From: Pseudomonadota bacterium
Lineage (GTDB): Bacteria > Pseudomonadota > Gammaproteobacteria > Steroidobacterales > Steroidobacteraceae
DNA: 64,000 nt
NCBI GenBank assembly: GCA_023457495.1
Contig: JAEWLQ010000023.1
Span: 14,770 to 78,769 of the forward strand
Reading direction: 5' to 3'
Position 1 is the stretch's first letter. Every line of letters begins with the position of its first letter. Below are positions 41,054 to 49,586 of this stretch, piece after piece. The notes under the pieces were generated by a model. The model made no database searches and was not told the DNA's origin. It saw nothing but the letters and a program-made list of their open reading frames with translations. Position numbers and translations under genes: made by a program.

Positions 41054-42109
41054 TCAGGCGGCGACGCGGCCCGACCGGCGCGTGACGGTGATGCGTCGAT
41101 AGATTTCCAGGTAGTCGCGGGTCATGCGCTCCACCGTGAATCGCCGTTCGAATTGCTGGCGCACCCCACGACGGTCCATCTGCGCGGCGCGGCGCGCCGC
41201 ATCCGCCGCGGCCTCGAGGGAGTCGACGATGTATCCACTGGCGCCCTCCTGGATGATTTCCGGAATCGAGCCGGCTCGCCACGCGATACAGGGTGTACCG
41301 CAGGACATCGCTTCGATCAGGACCAGTCCAAACGGTTCCGGCCAGTCGATGGGAAACAATAGTGCGCGTGCATTACCGAGGAAATCCCATTTCTCGCGCT
41401 CGCAGATTTCTCCTACATATTCGACGTGCGATTGCGACAGCAGGGGTTCGACGTGTTTTTCGAAGTAATCGCGATCGGCATCGTCGATCTTGGCCGCCAT
41501 GCGCAGCGTCATTCCGGCGCGGCGGGCGATCTCGATGGCCCGATCCGGCCGCTTCTCCACGGAAAACCGCCCGACGAAAGCGAGATAGTCCCCGCGTGGC
41601 GCTGGATTGAATCGGCAGACGCTCGGGGGCAAACCGTGCGGCACGGTGCCGACCCAGTTGCATCCGGGCAGCGGAAGACGCTGCTGATCGGAAATGGACA
41701 CCAGTGGCGCGTCCGCGAACTCCTCGAAGATCCTCGAGTACTCCGGCAGGTCGAGGCGCCCATGGGTCGTGGTCAGCACGTTGCGCAGGCCGAGCGCACG
41801 AATCAGCGGCTGATGCAGGCAGTCCGTGTGGCAATGGATGACGTCGAATTCGTCGGCCCGCTGCCGAAGGGCTTCCAGCTGCAACGCGGCATACGCACTC
41901 GGGTCGCGTATGGGCGGCCCTAGTCGCAGTGCATTCGGAACCACGGCGTGCAGTTCAGCGGCGGTCTTCGAGTCCCCGCTCGCGAACAGGGTCACTTCGT
42001 GGCCCTGTCGAACCAGTTCCTCGGTGAGGTACGAGACGATACGTTCCGTGCCGCCATACAACTTCGGCGGGACGCTTTCGGCGAGAGGCGCAATCTGCGC
42101 GATTTTCAT
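41054..42109 (-). CDS. Glycosyltransferase, GT4 family
   Basis: A 351-residue GT-B enzyme transferring a sugar from a nucleotide donor. 'KIAQIAPLAESVPPKLYGGTE' style N-terminus (Gly-rich acceptor loop YGGTER), 'VIHCHTDCLHQP', 'GRFSVEKRPDRAIEIARRAG' and the C-terminal donor motif 'PEPFGLVLIEAMSCGTPCIA', which carries the E-x7-E pair. Start ATG 42109 has GGAAG upstream; the frame is open to 42196 without family similarity. It precedes the debranching-type enzyme with a 4-bp gap. 246 bp separate it from the divergent protease gene; no clear motif was seen there. Confidence 0.9.
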   Translation of the reverse strand: MKIAQIAPLAESVPPKLYGGTERIVSYLTEELVRQGHEVTLFASGDSKTAAELHAVVPNALRLGPPIRDPSAYAALQLEALRQRADEFDVIHCHTDCLHQPLIRALGLRNVLTTTHGRLDLPEYSRIFEEFADAPLVSISDQQRLPLPGCNWVGTVPHGLPPSVCRFNPAPRGDYLAFVGRFSVEKRPDRAIEIARRAGMTLRMAAKIDDADRDYFEKHVEPLLSQSHVEYVGEICEREKWDFLGNARALLFPIDWPEPFGLVLIEAMSCGTPCIAWRAGSIPEIIQEGASGYIVDSLEAAADAARRAAQMDRRGVRQQFERRFTVERMTRDYLEIYRRITVTRRSGRVAA

Positions 42110-42355
42110 GGAGCTTCCGTCCGTTAGAGGCTGATGGCGATCACGTTGCCGCCCGCCGGTCAGTCCCGCAGCCAGACAACCGGACTCGAATGGCACCGTC
42201 CTCCGCGGGCGCGCGGTCCGACAACCCCCCGAAAAGTGCCGCCCCCCTCCGACAGGTATCGGGCTTCATGTCTCTGGATCACAGTGTGGAAGGCCCCGAT
42301 GGGCTAACTTTCATGGGTGCCTGGATGCCACCGGGCAAACGTTCAGAGGCCTCCA

Positions 42356-44416
42356 ATGCTCAGACAGCTTTTCCTGCTCGCCCTGCTCGCCTCGGTGACC
42401 TTGCACGCCGCTGGCGCGGATCGCGAATACAACCCCGTCGCGCGCGAACCACGCCTGTTGCGCGACGCGAACGAGCTGGCCGTGATCGTGAAGCTGCGGC
42501 CTTCGGGCGCTGTCTCCCAGATGAAGCTATCCACCGGCATCGAGCGAACCGCCGCGCTGGCCAAGCGCACCGGGCTCGAGCTCAGTCACAAGCGCGACAT
42601 TTCGGATCTTCTGGTCGCGACGCGCATCGAACTCGCCGGCGCGGACGCGGACGCGGCGCTCGAGCGTCTGCGGGATGACCCGGGCGTCGAGTCCGTCTCG
42701 GTCGATTACCGCCGCTACGCGCACGCGACCACGCCAAACGACTCGCTGTTCGCCAATCAGTGGTACCTGAGGAATACGGAGATCTCGGCGGTCAATGCCG
42801 TCGATGCCTGGGACCTGGAGCAAGGGACGAATGGCGTCGTCGTCGCCGTGCTCGATACCGGTGTGCTTTACGATCATCCGGATCTCGGTCGGGCTGATCT
42901 CGGGGGCAAGCTGCTTCCGGGCCACGATTTCGTGAGCGCCGATGCGCGCGCCAACGATGGCGGCGGACGCGACGCGGATCCTTCCGACCCCGGCGACTGG
43001 ATCAACATCGCCGACAAGACCGATGCCACGATGGCCGATTGCGACGTCGGGGACAGTTCGTGGCACGGCACCCGCGTCGCCGGCATGATCGGCGCGCTCT
43101 CGAACAACTCGACGGGCATCGCCGGCCTGAGCTGGCGTTCGTACATCCTGCCGGTGCGCGTGCTCGGGAAATGCGGTGGGACCGACAGCGACATCCTGGC
43201 CGGGATGCGCTGGGCAGCGGGCCTGCCGGTACCCGGCGTGCCCACCAACCCGACGCCTGCGCGCATCCTGAACCTGAGCCTCGGCGCCGACAGCGCCTGC
43301 CAGCAAAGTTATCGGGACGTCATCGACGAATTGGCGGCGCACAAGGTCCTGGTGGTGATCTCGGCCGGCAATGAAGGAACGGTCGTCTCGTCGCCGGGCA
43401 ACTGTTCCGGCGTCGCCGCAGTGGCCGCGCTCCGGCACGCGGGCAGCAAGGTGGGATTCAGCAATCTCGGCCGCGAAGTCACGTTGGGCGCGCCGGGCGG
43501 CAACTGCGTGAACATCGCGGGCGGGCCCTGCCTTTTCTCCCTGGACACCACTTCGAACGCCGGCACGACGGTCCCCGCAGCTCACACGTTCACGAACCAG
43601 ATCGATACCAATCTCGGCACGAGTTTTTCGGCCCCGATCGTGTCGGGCATCGCCGCGCTGATGTTGTCGAGGAATGCGAATCTCTCGACCGCGCAGTTAC
43701 TCGCGCGGCTGCGCGAAGGCACCCGGCCCTTCCCCACGGCGGTGGCGGACGATCCCACCGTCACCGCCTGTCACGTTCCGGCGAATGCCGGGGACTTCCA
43801 GCTCGTGCAATGTCTTTGCACCACCGAGACTTGCGGCGCCGGAATGGCCAATGCGTCGCTGTCGGTCCAGGCGGCGGCCCGTCCGATTGCGGCGATCGGC
43901 GCCGTGGGCAATGTCGCGCCTGGGCAGGCCGTGACGCTCGATGCGACCGGCAGCGCGGCGGCCTGCGGACGCACCGTCGCCGCCTGGTCCTGGGTGGTCA
44001 CCGAGCCCACGAGCAATCCACCGCAGATCGCCAATGCGAATTCGGCCAGCGCGTCGATATTGGCGCCCGCGATGGGCACGGTCGTGGTCCGGCTCACGGT
44101 GACGGACGATCAGAATCGGCAGGATTCGGCGGAAATCACGATCGAACCGGATGCCGCGCATTCGAACGCCCCGGGAAATGCGGGGACCACCGCCTGCGCG
44201 ACCCCGGTGGTCTCGGGCGTGACACCGGGAGGCACCGTTCGGCCCCCGCCACCCGTCAGGAACCCTCCCCCGACGAGTTCCAGCAGTAGCGGAAGCGGTG
44301 GTGGTGGTGGCGGTGGCGGCGGATCGATCGAGTTGTCGCTCCTCATCTTGCTAGGCGTCATGATTGCAGCAAGGACGGTGCGTGCGCGCCGACCGCATTT
44401 TTTCCGTTGCATTTGA
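42356..44416 (+). CDS. Subtilisin-like serine protease (S8) with GlyGly-CTERM-like tail
   Basis: A 686-residue exported protease. Signal peptide about 1-19 ('LFLLALLASVTLHAAGA'), an I9-type inhibitor propeptide (about 35-120), then the S8 domain with D167 in 'VVAVLDTGVLYDHPD', H237 in 'SSWHGTRVAGMIGAL' and S423 in 'LGTSFSAPIVSGIAAL'. Cys pairs suggest disulfides. A PKD-like domain (about 505-610) follows, then a Pro/Ser linker, nine glycines (648-656), a hydrophobic helix 'SIELSLLILLGVMIAA' and a basic end 'RTVRARRP'. That tail matches the GlyGly-CTERM plan recognised by rhombosortase after type II secretion. Start ATG 42356 has AGAGG upstream. Confidence 0.9.
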   Translation: MLRQLFLLALLASVTLHAAGADREYNPVAREPRLLRDANELAVIVKLRPSGAVSQMKLSTGIERTAALAKRTGLELSHKRDISDLLVATRIELAGADADAALERLRDDPGVESVSVDYRRYAHATTPNDSLFANQWYLRNTEISAVNAVDAWDLEQGTNGVVVAVLDTGVLYDHPDLGRADLGGKLLPGHDFVSADARANDGGGRDADPSDPGDWINIADKTDATMADCDVGDSSWHGTRVAGMIGALSNNSTGIAGLSWRSYILPVRVLGKCGGTDSDILAGMRWAAGLPVPGVPTNPTPARILNLSLGADSACQQSYRDVIDELAAHKVLVVISAGNEGTVVSSPGNCSGVAAVAALRHAGSKVGFSNLGREVTLGAPGGNCVNIAGGPCLFSLDTTSNAGTTVPAAHTFTNQIDTNLGTSFSAPIVSGIAALMLSRNANLSTAQLLARLREGTRPFPTAVADDPTVTACHVPANAGDFQLVQCLCTTETCGAGMANASLSVQAAARPIAAIGAVGNVAPGQAVTLDATGSAAACGRTVAAWSWVVTEPTSNPPQIANANSASASILAPAMGTVVVRLTVTDDQNRQDSAEITIEPDAAHSNAPGNAGTTACATPVVSGVTPGGTVRPPPPVRNPPPTSSSSSGSGGGGGGGGGSIELSLLILLGVMIAARTVRARRPHFFRCI

Positions 44417-44551
44417 CAAGTGCCGCGCTATATTTGGGCCGTACGCCATTGACGGATCAGGGTCTCCGTTAGAACAACAACTAAGGCGTTACGTCAGGTT
44501 TGCGGCGCAAAGGGATGCATTCCGCGGATCGCGACCTAACGATAGCAGCAC

Positions 44552-44914
44552 ATGTCGCGCGTCTATGATCGGCTCGAATCGGCCACGTTCCGGCTTGCCC
44601 GCGGAGGCTCCATCAAGGAGCGACTCGATGGCGCGTGGCGACAGTACCTCTCCAACATCGAGATCGAAGACGTGCCGCGTGAGGTGCGCTCGCAGTTCCG
44701 CGAACTGTCGATCACGATCCAGCGCGAACGGCCCCTGCGCGGTGAAGATGCCGTGCGCGCGACCATCCGCAAGATGTCCAACGAGGAAGCCGAAGGCCAC
44801 GCCTCGAACATCGTACGCATGTTCTGCCGCGTCACCCGGCAGCAGGAACTCGAACTACCGATGCCCTCCTCGAATGGCGCCGAAGTCGTCCAGCTCTTCG
44901 CCGCCGAAGGCTGA
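44552..44914 (+). CDS. Conserved-looking protein of unknown function
   Basis: I do not recognise this 120-residue protein. It is hydrophilic, predicted helical and without a signal peptide or membrane segment: 'VYDRLESATFRLARGGSIKE', 'EIEDVPREVRSQFRELSITI', 'AVRATIRKMSNEEAEGHASN', 'IVRMFCRVTRQQELELPMP'. The regular helical pattern and normal codon use argue for a real gene; a longer overlapping frame (44364-44930) gives only Arg/Ser-rich shadow sequence. The compact size and charged helices would suit an RNA- or ribosome-associated factor, but nothing proves it. Flanked by the protease and the convergent TIR gene. Confidence 0.6.
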   Translation: MSRVYDRLESATFRLARGGSIKERLDGAWRQYLSNIEIEDVPREVRSQFRELSITIQRERPLRGEDAVRATIRKMSNEEAEGHASNIVRMFCRVTRQQELELPMPSSNGAEVVQLFAAEG

Positions 44915-45003
44915 CGTAGGTGCCGGGTGAGAAAACGCGGAGTTAGCGGCCGATCAGATCGGCCCACTAGTTAGCGCGAGGAACTCCGGCGGCGGGAGTC
45001 CCG

Positions 45004-45459
45004 CTAATCGAGTTTGAACTCGATCGTGTCCCAGCGATTGGATTCTTCGTGGCGCGCCTGCGATTTGATCGCATCCACCAGCGCGCGCCCGTCCCAGTCG
45101 ACGACCTGGTCCGTGAGGTCCGTCAACAGCTTGGGCAGCACCGCGTTCGCGCCGAACGGGCGCATCAGGATCACGGGCTTGTCCGAGGCCTTGGCGAAGG
45201 TGAGCTGAAACATCATCAGCTCGCTGTCCTGCCGGTACAAACCCGGAAGGGCGATGACGGCCTCGGCCTGGGCGATCTGCCGGCGCAATTCCTCACGATC
45301 GGCTTCCTTGCCACCGCCGGGCGGCGCCTTGTCGGGCGCGGAGAGGTTCTTGTAGAAGAAGTTTCGCGAGCTCTCGAGGTATTCGAATATGCGCAAATAA
45401 TCGTCGGAGCTTTCCCACGCGTGCGTTACGAATACTCGAATAGGATTGTTTTGTGACAT
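45004..45459 (-). CDS. ThsB-like TIR domain protein (DUF1863 type)
   Basis: A 151-residue single-domain protein. The N-terminus 'IRVFVTHAWESSDDYLRIFEYL' and 'RNFFYKNLSAP' match the TIR-like family (PF08937) that includes ThsB of Thoeris; 'EELRRQIAQAEAVIALPGLY' and 'FAKASDKPVILMRPFGANAV' continue the flavodoxin-like fold. In Thoeris such proteins make a cyclic ADP-ribose-type signal after phage infection. No ThsA or other effector lies nearby, so an orphan or non-defence function is possible. It is divergent from an EEP-family gene over 96 bp. Confidence 0.75.
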   Translation of the reverse strand: MSQNNPIRVFVTHAWESSDDYLRIFEYLESSRNFFYKNLSAPDKAPPGGGKEADREELRRQIAQAEAVIALPGLYRQDSELMMFQLTFAKASDKPVILMRPFGANAVLPKLLTDLTDQVVDWDGRALVDAIKSQARHEESNRWDTIEFKLD

Positions 45460-45503
45460 ATCGACCGGCTCGAAGCGTTGGCTAAGTGTAGTTTAGTGGG
45501 TGT

Positions 45504-45539
45504 CGTTGCGCGCCTACTCCCCTTTTGTGCGGCGCAACG
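45504..45539 (+). promoter_or_regulatory. Inverted repeat upstream of the EEP gene
   Basis: CGTTGCGC (45504-45511) and GCGCAACG (45532-45539) form an 8-bp inverted repeat with a 20-base spacer between the divergent TIR and EEP genes. TAGCAT at 45541-45546 follows at once, 9 bases before the TTG start, so the repeat could be an operator next to a -10 box. Confidence 0.35.
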
Positions 45540-45555
45540 CTAGCATCGAATCCGC

Positions 45556-46320
45556 TTGCGCCTGCTCGTATACAACATTCGTTACGCCACGGGCACCGGG
45601 CCGGCCTTTCATCTGCCATTGCCCGGGGCCGGCTATCTGCGCTCCAGCCGCCGTGTGCTCGATGGCATCACCGGTTTCGTCAAGGCCCAGGATCCGGACA
45701 TCGTCGGCCTGATCGAAGTCGACATTGGCTCGATCCGCAGCGGCATGGTCAACCAGGCGGAGCACATCGCCGACGCGCTCGGCCACTACACCACCTACGA
45801 GTGCAAGTACGGCAAGAGCTCGATCAACAACCTCATGCCCATCGTGCGCAAGCAGGGCAATGCCTTCCTGGCCGCGCCACGCGTCGAGGGCGAGCGATTC
45901 CACTACTTCGATACCGGCATCAAGCGCCTGATCATCGAACTCGAGCTCGATGATGTCTGCATCTTTCTCGTCCACCTCGCGCTCAAGTACCGCCAGCGCC
46001 AATACCAGCTTCGATACCTGCACGACCTGATCGCCAAGTCCCACAAACCGGTGATCGTGACGGGCGACTTCAACACCTTCTGGGGAACCCACGAGATCTA
46101 TCTCTTCATGCGCGCCGCGGGCCTGCGCAGCGCGAACGAGAAGAATCTGCCCTCGTTTCCGGCGCGTGTGCCGCGCATCGAGCTCGATTTCGTGCTGGTC
46201 AGCGAGGAAATCGAGGTCACCCATTTCGAGGTGCCCGACGTGCGCTTCTCGGATCACCGTCCGATCCTCTGCGACTTCAACGTTCGCGGCGCGGTGGCTT
46301 CACAGCCCGCCGTCGCTTAA
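45556..46320 (+). CDS. Endonuclease/exonuclease/phosphatase (EEP) family protein
   Basis: A 254-residue Mg-dependent phosphoesterase. Core motifs: 'LLVYNIRYATG' (first metal-site Asn), 'DPDIVGLIEVD' (metal-binding Glu), 'VIVTGDFNTFWG' (GDFN catalytic Asp/Asn) and 'VRFSDHRPILCDF' (SDHRP with the catalytic His). No signal peptide. The start is TTG 45556, immediately before the first strand; no ATG or GTG is suitably placed. Could act on DNA, RNA, a lipid or a small phosphate; the sequence does not decide. Ends 12 bp before the next gene. Confidence 0.85.
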   Translation: MRLLVYNIRYATGTGPAFHLPLPGAGYLRSSRRVLDGITGFVKAQDPDIVGLIEVDIGSIRSGMVNQAEHIADALGHYTTYECKYGKSSINNLMPIVRKQGNAFLAAPRVEGERFHYFDTGIKRLIIELELDDVCIFLVHLALKYRQRQYQLRYLHDLIAKSHKPVIVTGDFNTFWGTHEIYLFMRAAGLRSANEKNLPSFPARVPRIELDFVLVSEEIEVTHFEVPDVRFSDHRPILCDFNVRGAVASQPAVA

Positions 46321-46332
46321 GGTCTGACGCCC

Positions 46333-48378
46333 ATGAGCACTCCCACCGCGGCCGCCTGGGCGTCCGAGACCGATGCCAGTGGCATCGTCTGGCTGTCGTT
46401 CGACAAGCCGGGCGGTTCGACCAACACTCTGTCGCGCGACACGGTAGTGGAGCTCGGCGAACACATCGCGCGGCTCGCCGCGTCGCCGCCGCGGGGTGTC
46501 GTAATCCGCTCGGCGAAAGAAAACGGATTCATCGCCGGCGCCGACATCCGCCAATTCACGCAGCTCGCGAACGCCGAGCAGGCCTACGAGCTGGTGCGCG
46601 CGGCGCAGAAGATCTTTGCTTCCATCGAATCACTGCCCTGCCCCACGGTCGCAATCATCCATGGATTCGCCCTCGGTGGCGGCCTCGAGCTCGCGCTGGC
46701 CTGCCGATATCGCATCGGGATCCGCAGCGACAAGTTCTCGATCGGCCTGCCCGAAGTGATGCTGGGCATCCATCCTGGCTTCGGCGGCACCGTGCGTGCC
46801 GTGCAGCGAGCCGGTGTGCGCACCGCCATGGAAATGATGCTGACGGGCAAGACGCTGCGCGCGGACAAGGCCAAGCGCGCCGGTTTCGTAGACCGGCTGG
46901 TGTTTCCCGCGGACGCCGAAGCCACGGCGCGCGAGTTCATCGCGCGCCAACCCAAACAACGCCGACCCGGACTGCTCGACCGCGCGCTCTCGTGGGCGCC
47001 GATGCGCGGGATCGTCAAGAAGCAGCTCGTCGCACAGGTCGCCGCAAAGGCGCGACTCGAGCATTACCCGGCGCCCTACGCCATCGTCGATCTGTGGGCG
47101 CGCCACGGCGGACACGGTGAGGCCGCGTACGAAGCCGAGGCCCGCTCCATCTCGCGCCTGTTCCTGACCGAAACCTCGCGCAACCTGGTGCGGGTGTTCC
47201 TGCTGCAGGAGCGGCTCAAGGGTCTCGGCGGCAAGTCCAAACTGCCCATCGAGCGCGTGCACGTGGTCGGCGCCGGCGTCATGGGCGGCGACATCGCCGC
47301 CTGGTGTGCCCAACGCGGCCTGAACGTCACCCTGCAGGATCGCGAGCTGAAGTTCATCGCTCCCGCGATGCAGCGGGCCCGCGAAGGCTTCGAAAAGCGC
47401 CTGAGAGATCCGGCCAAGGCCGCCGTGCTCATGACTCGCCTGACGCCTGATGTGGCCGGGGACGGTGTGCCCAACGCGGACGTCATCATCGAGGCGATAT
47501 TCGAGAACGCGGAGGCCAAACACGAGTTGTTCGCGCGCGTCGAGCCGCGCATGAAAGCCAGCGCGATCCTCGCGTCGAACACCTCGTCGATCATGCTCGA
47601 GCAGCTGGACGACCGGCTGCCGGATCCGTCGAAACTCGTCGGCGTGCACTTCTTCAACCCGGTGGCGCAGCTGCCGCTGGTGGAGATCGTGCGCGGCGAG
47701 AACTCGAGCGAAGAGAGCATCCAGAAGGCGATCGCGTTCACCCGCAAGATCGACAAGTTGCCCCTGCCCTGCAAGAGCGCGCCGGGATTCCTCGTCAACC
47801 GCGTCCTCGTGCCGTATCTGTACGAGGCCATGTTCGCGCTGCAGGACGGTATCCCGATCGAAGTGATCGACGATGCGGCGCTCGCCTTCGGCATGCCCGT
47901 CGGGCCGATCGAGCTCGCCGACGTGGTGGGTCTCGACGTGTGCAAACACGTCGGCGAAATCGTGTCCCAGGCCTTGAAAAGGCAGACGCCGGACAACACG
48001 CGCATCGATGCGCTCATCGCCGCGAAGAAGCTCGGCCGCAAGAGTGGCCAGGGTTTCTACACCTGGCGCGATGGCAAAGCCGTCAAGACGCAAGGCCCGC
48101 GCCCCGCGCCGCCCGCCGATCTCACGGATAGATTGATCCTCGCGCTCGTCAACGAATGCGTCGCGGTCGTGCGCGAAGGACTGGTCGAGGATGCGGACCT
48201 CGTCGACGCGGGCATCATCTTCGGCACCGGCTTCGCGCCGTTCCGCGGCGGACCCCTTACGTACGCGAAGCACCGCGGCGTCGATGCGGTGGTCGCGCGG
48301 CTCACCGAGCTCGCGCGCACGCATGGAGCGCGATTCACACCCGACAGCGGATGGTCGATGCTGAGCCAGAACCGCTAA
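46333..48378 (+). CDS. FadJ-type enoyl-CoA hydratase/3-hydroxyacyl-CoA dehydrogenase
   Basis: A 681-residue bifunctional beta-oxidation protein. The crotonase part has 'FIAGADIRQF' and 'GFALGGGLELALACRYRIG', then 'LPEVMLGIHPGFGGT'. A linker precedes the dehydrogenase Rossmann fold at about residue 312 ('VHVVGAGVMGGDIAAWCAQRG'), with 'SNTSSIMLEQL' and the catalytic 'VGVHFFNPVAQLPLVEIV'. C-terminal helical domains follow ('PGFLVNRVLVPYLYEAM'). It differs clearly from the enzyme at 28991 (HFFNPV versus HFFSPA, longer linker), so the two probably have different chain-length or substrate preferences. No thiolase is adjacent. Confidence 0.92.
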   Translation: MSTPTAAAWASETDASGIVWLSFDKPGGSTNTLSRDTVVELGEHIARLAASPPRGVVIRSAKENGFIAGADIRQFTQLANAEQAYELVRAAQKIFASIESLPCPTVAIIHGFALGGGLELALACRYRIGIRSDKFSIGLPEVMLGIHPGFGGTVRAVQRAGVRTAMEMMLTGKTLRADKAKRAGFVDRLVFPADAEATAREFIARQPKQRRPGLLDRALSWAPMRGIVKKQLVAQVAAKARLEHYPAPYAIVDLWARHGGHGEAAYEAEARSISRLFLTETSRNLVRVFLLQERLKGLGGKSKLPIERVHVVGAGVMGGDIAAWCAQRGLNVTLQDRELKFIAPAMQRAREGFEKRLRDPAKAAVLMTRLTPDVAGDGVPNADVIIEAIFENAEAKHELFARVEPRMKASAILASNTSSIMLEQLDDRLPDPSKLVGVHFFNPVAQLPLVEIVRGENSSEESIQKAIAFTRKIDKLPLPCKSAPGFLVNRVLVPYLYEAMFALQDGIPIEVIDDAALAFGMPVGPIELADVVGLDVCKHVGEIVSQALKRQTPDNTRIDALIAAKKLGRKSGQGFYTWRDGKAVKTQGPRPAPPADLTDRLILALVNECVAVVREGLVEDADLVDAGIIFGTGFAPFRGGPLTYAKHRGVDAVVARLTELARTHGARFTPDSGWSMLSQNR

Positions 48379-48396
48379 GCACGCGCCCCGGCGTGC

Positions 48397-48402
48397 TAGC
48401 AT
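48397..48402 (+). promoter_or_regulatory. Candidate -10 box of the cNMP-rhodanese gene (leaderless start)
   Basis: TAGCAT ends 6 bases before the ATG at 48409 and no Shine-Dalgarno sequence is visible. The -35 region is poor. Confidence 0.35.
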
Positions 48403-48408
48403 TTCCGC

Positions 48409-49485
48409 ATGTCGACCGATGCCCGTGAAGTAAGCGTAGAGCTGCTACGTTCCCTGACCCCGCTCGAAGGAATGAAGCGGGAAAACCTGCATGCCCTCGC
48501 GAAGAAGGTGTCCGTCAAGCAGATTTCCTCGGGCCGCACGCTGTTCAAGGAAGGCGATGCGGACAAGCGCACGATCTGGGTCGTGCGCGGCCTGGTGGAG
48601 CTGAGCGAAAACGGCCGAACGGTGGGCATGGTCGAAGGCGGTTCCGCCGACGCCCGCGCGCCGCTCAATCCGAGCGTGCCGCGCAAGATCACCGCGCGTG
48701 CCGTCGAGGACGTCGACTACCTCGCAATCGATTCCGAGCTGCTCGACGTCATGATCACTTGGGATCAGACCGGCAACTACGAAGTTGGCGAGCTGCAGGC
48801 CCAGTTCGGCGGCGCCTCGGACGACAACGACTGGATGACGACGCTGTTGCAGACCAAGGCGTTCCATCGCATCCCGCCCGCCAACCTGCAGGCGATCTTC
48901 ATGCGCATGAACCGGCAGCAGTACCGCGCCGGTGAAGTCGTGATCAAACAAGGCGACGAAGGCGACTACTTCTATGCCATCGTCCAGGGCAAGTGCCTGG
49001 TGACCCGCGAGTCGCCGCTCAATCAGAAAGGCATCAAGCTCGCCGAGCTCGGCGTCGGCGAAACCTTCGGCGAAGAAGCGCTGATCGCGGAAGCCAAGCG
49101 CAATGCGACCGTCACGATGCTGTCGGATGGCGTATTGATGCGGCTCAACAAGCAGGACTTCCGCGACCTCATGCACGAGCCGCTGCTGCGCTGGGTCGAT
49201 GAGGGCCAGGCCCTCAAGATCATCCAGAATCGCGGCCAATGGCTCGACGTGCGCCTGCCGTCCGAGTACCAGAATCTCGCGATCGAAGGTTCGATCAACA
49301 TTCCGCTCTACTTCGTGCGCTTGAAGCTCAACGCGCTCGACCGCAATACGCCGTACGTCGTGGTGTGCGATACCGGCAGGCGCTCTTCCGCCGCCGCGTT
49401 CATCCTCTCCGAGCGGGGCTTCGATGCCTACGTGTTGAAGGGCGGGATCACGACTTCGACGTTGCCCATGCGCCGGCCCGGCTGA
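48409..49485 (+). CDS. Double cyclic-nucleotide-binding domain protein with C-terminal rhodanese domain
   Basis: A 358-residue cytoplasmic protein. Residues about 12-120 form a first, shortened cNMP-binding fold ('ISSGRTLFKEGDADKRTIWVVRG'-type, in pieces); about 140-265 a second, better preserved one with 'GEVVIKQGDEGDYFYAIVQG' and the phosphate-binding cassette 'ELGVGETFGEEALIAEAKRNAT' (split). The rhodanese domain (about 275-358) has 'WLDVRLPSEYQ', 'INIPLYFVRLKL' and the active-site loop C-D-T-G-R-R-S. There is no DNA-binding domain, so it is not a CRP-type regulator. It may couple cAMP or cGMP to sulfur transfer; that is inference. Confidence 0.9.
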   Translation: MSTDAREVSVELLRSLTPLEGMKRENLHALAKKVSVKQISSGRTLFKEGDADKRTIWVVRGLVELSENGRTVGMVEGGSADARAPLNPSVPRKITARAVEDVDYLAIDSELLDVMITWDQTGNYEVGELQAQFGGASDDNDWMTTLLQTKAFHRIPPANLQAIFMRMNRQQYRAGEVVIKQGDEGDYFYAIVQGKCLVTRESPLNQKGIKLAELGVGETFGEEALIAEAKRNATVTMLSDGVLMRLNKQDFRDLMHEPLLRWVDEGQALKIIQNRGQWLDVRLPSEYQNLAIEGSINIPLYFVRLKLNALDRNTPYVVVCDTGRRSSAAAFILSERGFDAYVLKGGITTSTLPMRRPG

Positions 49486-49497
49486 ACGAGACGCAAG

Positions 49498-49517
49498 CGA
49501 GCCTCATCTGGCTCGCA
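49498..49517 (+). terminator. Short stem-loop after the cNMP-rhodanese gene
   Basis: A perfect 7-bp stem GCGAGCC/GGCTCGC with a 6-base loop 12 bp after the stop codon. No T run follows, so it is at best a weak or factor-assisted terminator. Confidence 0.3.
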
Positions 49518-49586
49518 CCGCGGAACTCTTCACGCGACGGCACGTCGCAGGGGTAGTTCGAAGCGCCGGCGGCTGGAGAGGCGCGC

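Noticed and set aside
44280..44330. GGT/GGC triplet run as a non-coding microsatellite
   Set aside because: It encodes the Ser/Gly linker of the protease's C-terminal sorting region in frame, so it is explained by the protein.
44413..44441. TTGACA followed by TATATT as a promoter
   Set aside because: The spacer is only 10 bases and the first box overlaps the protease stop codon.
44364..44930. 188-codon frame overlapping the small unknown gene
   Set aside because: Arg/Ser-rich shadow; the 44552-44914 frame has normal amino acid composition.
44552..46320. A complete Thoeris or other defence island around the TIR protein
   Set aside because: No ThsA, SIR2, SLOG, restriction, toxin or mobile gene nearby; the flanks are metabolic and envelope genes.
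46630..48402. 590-codon minus-strand frame
   Set aside because: Antisense to the FadJ-type gene, with no recognisable domain.
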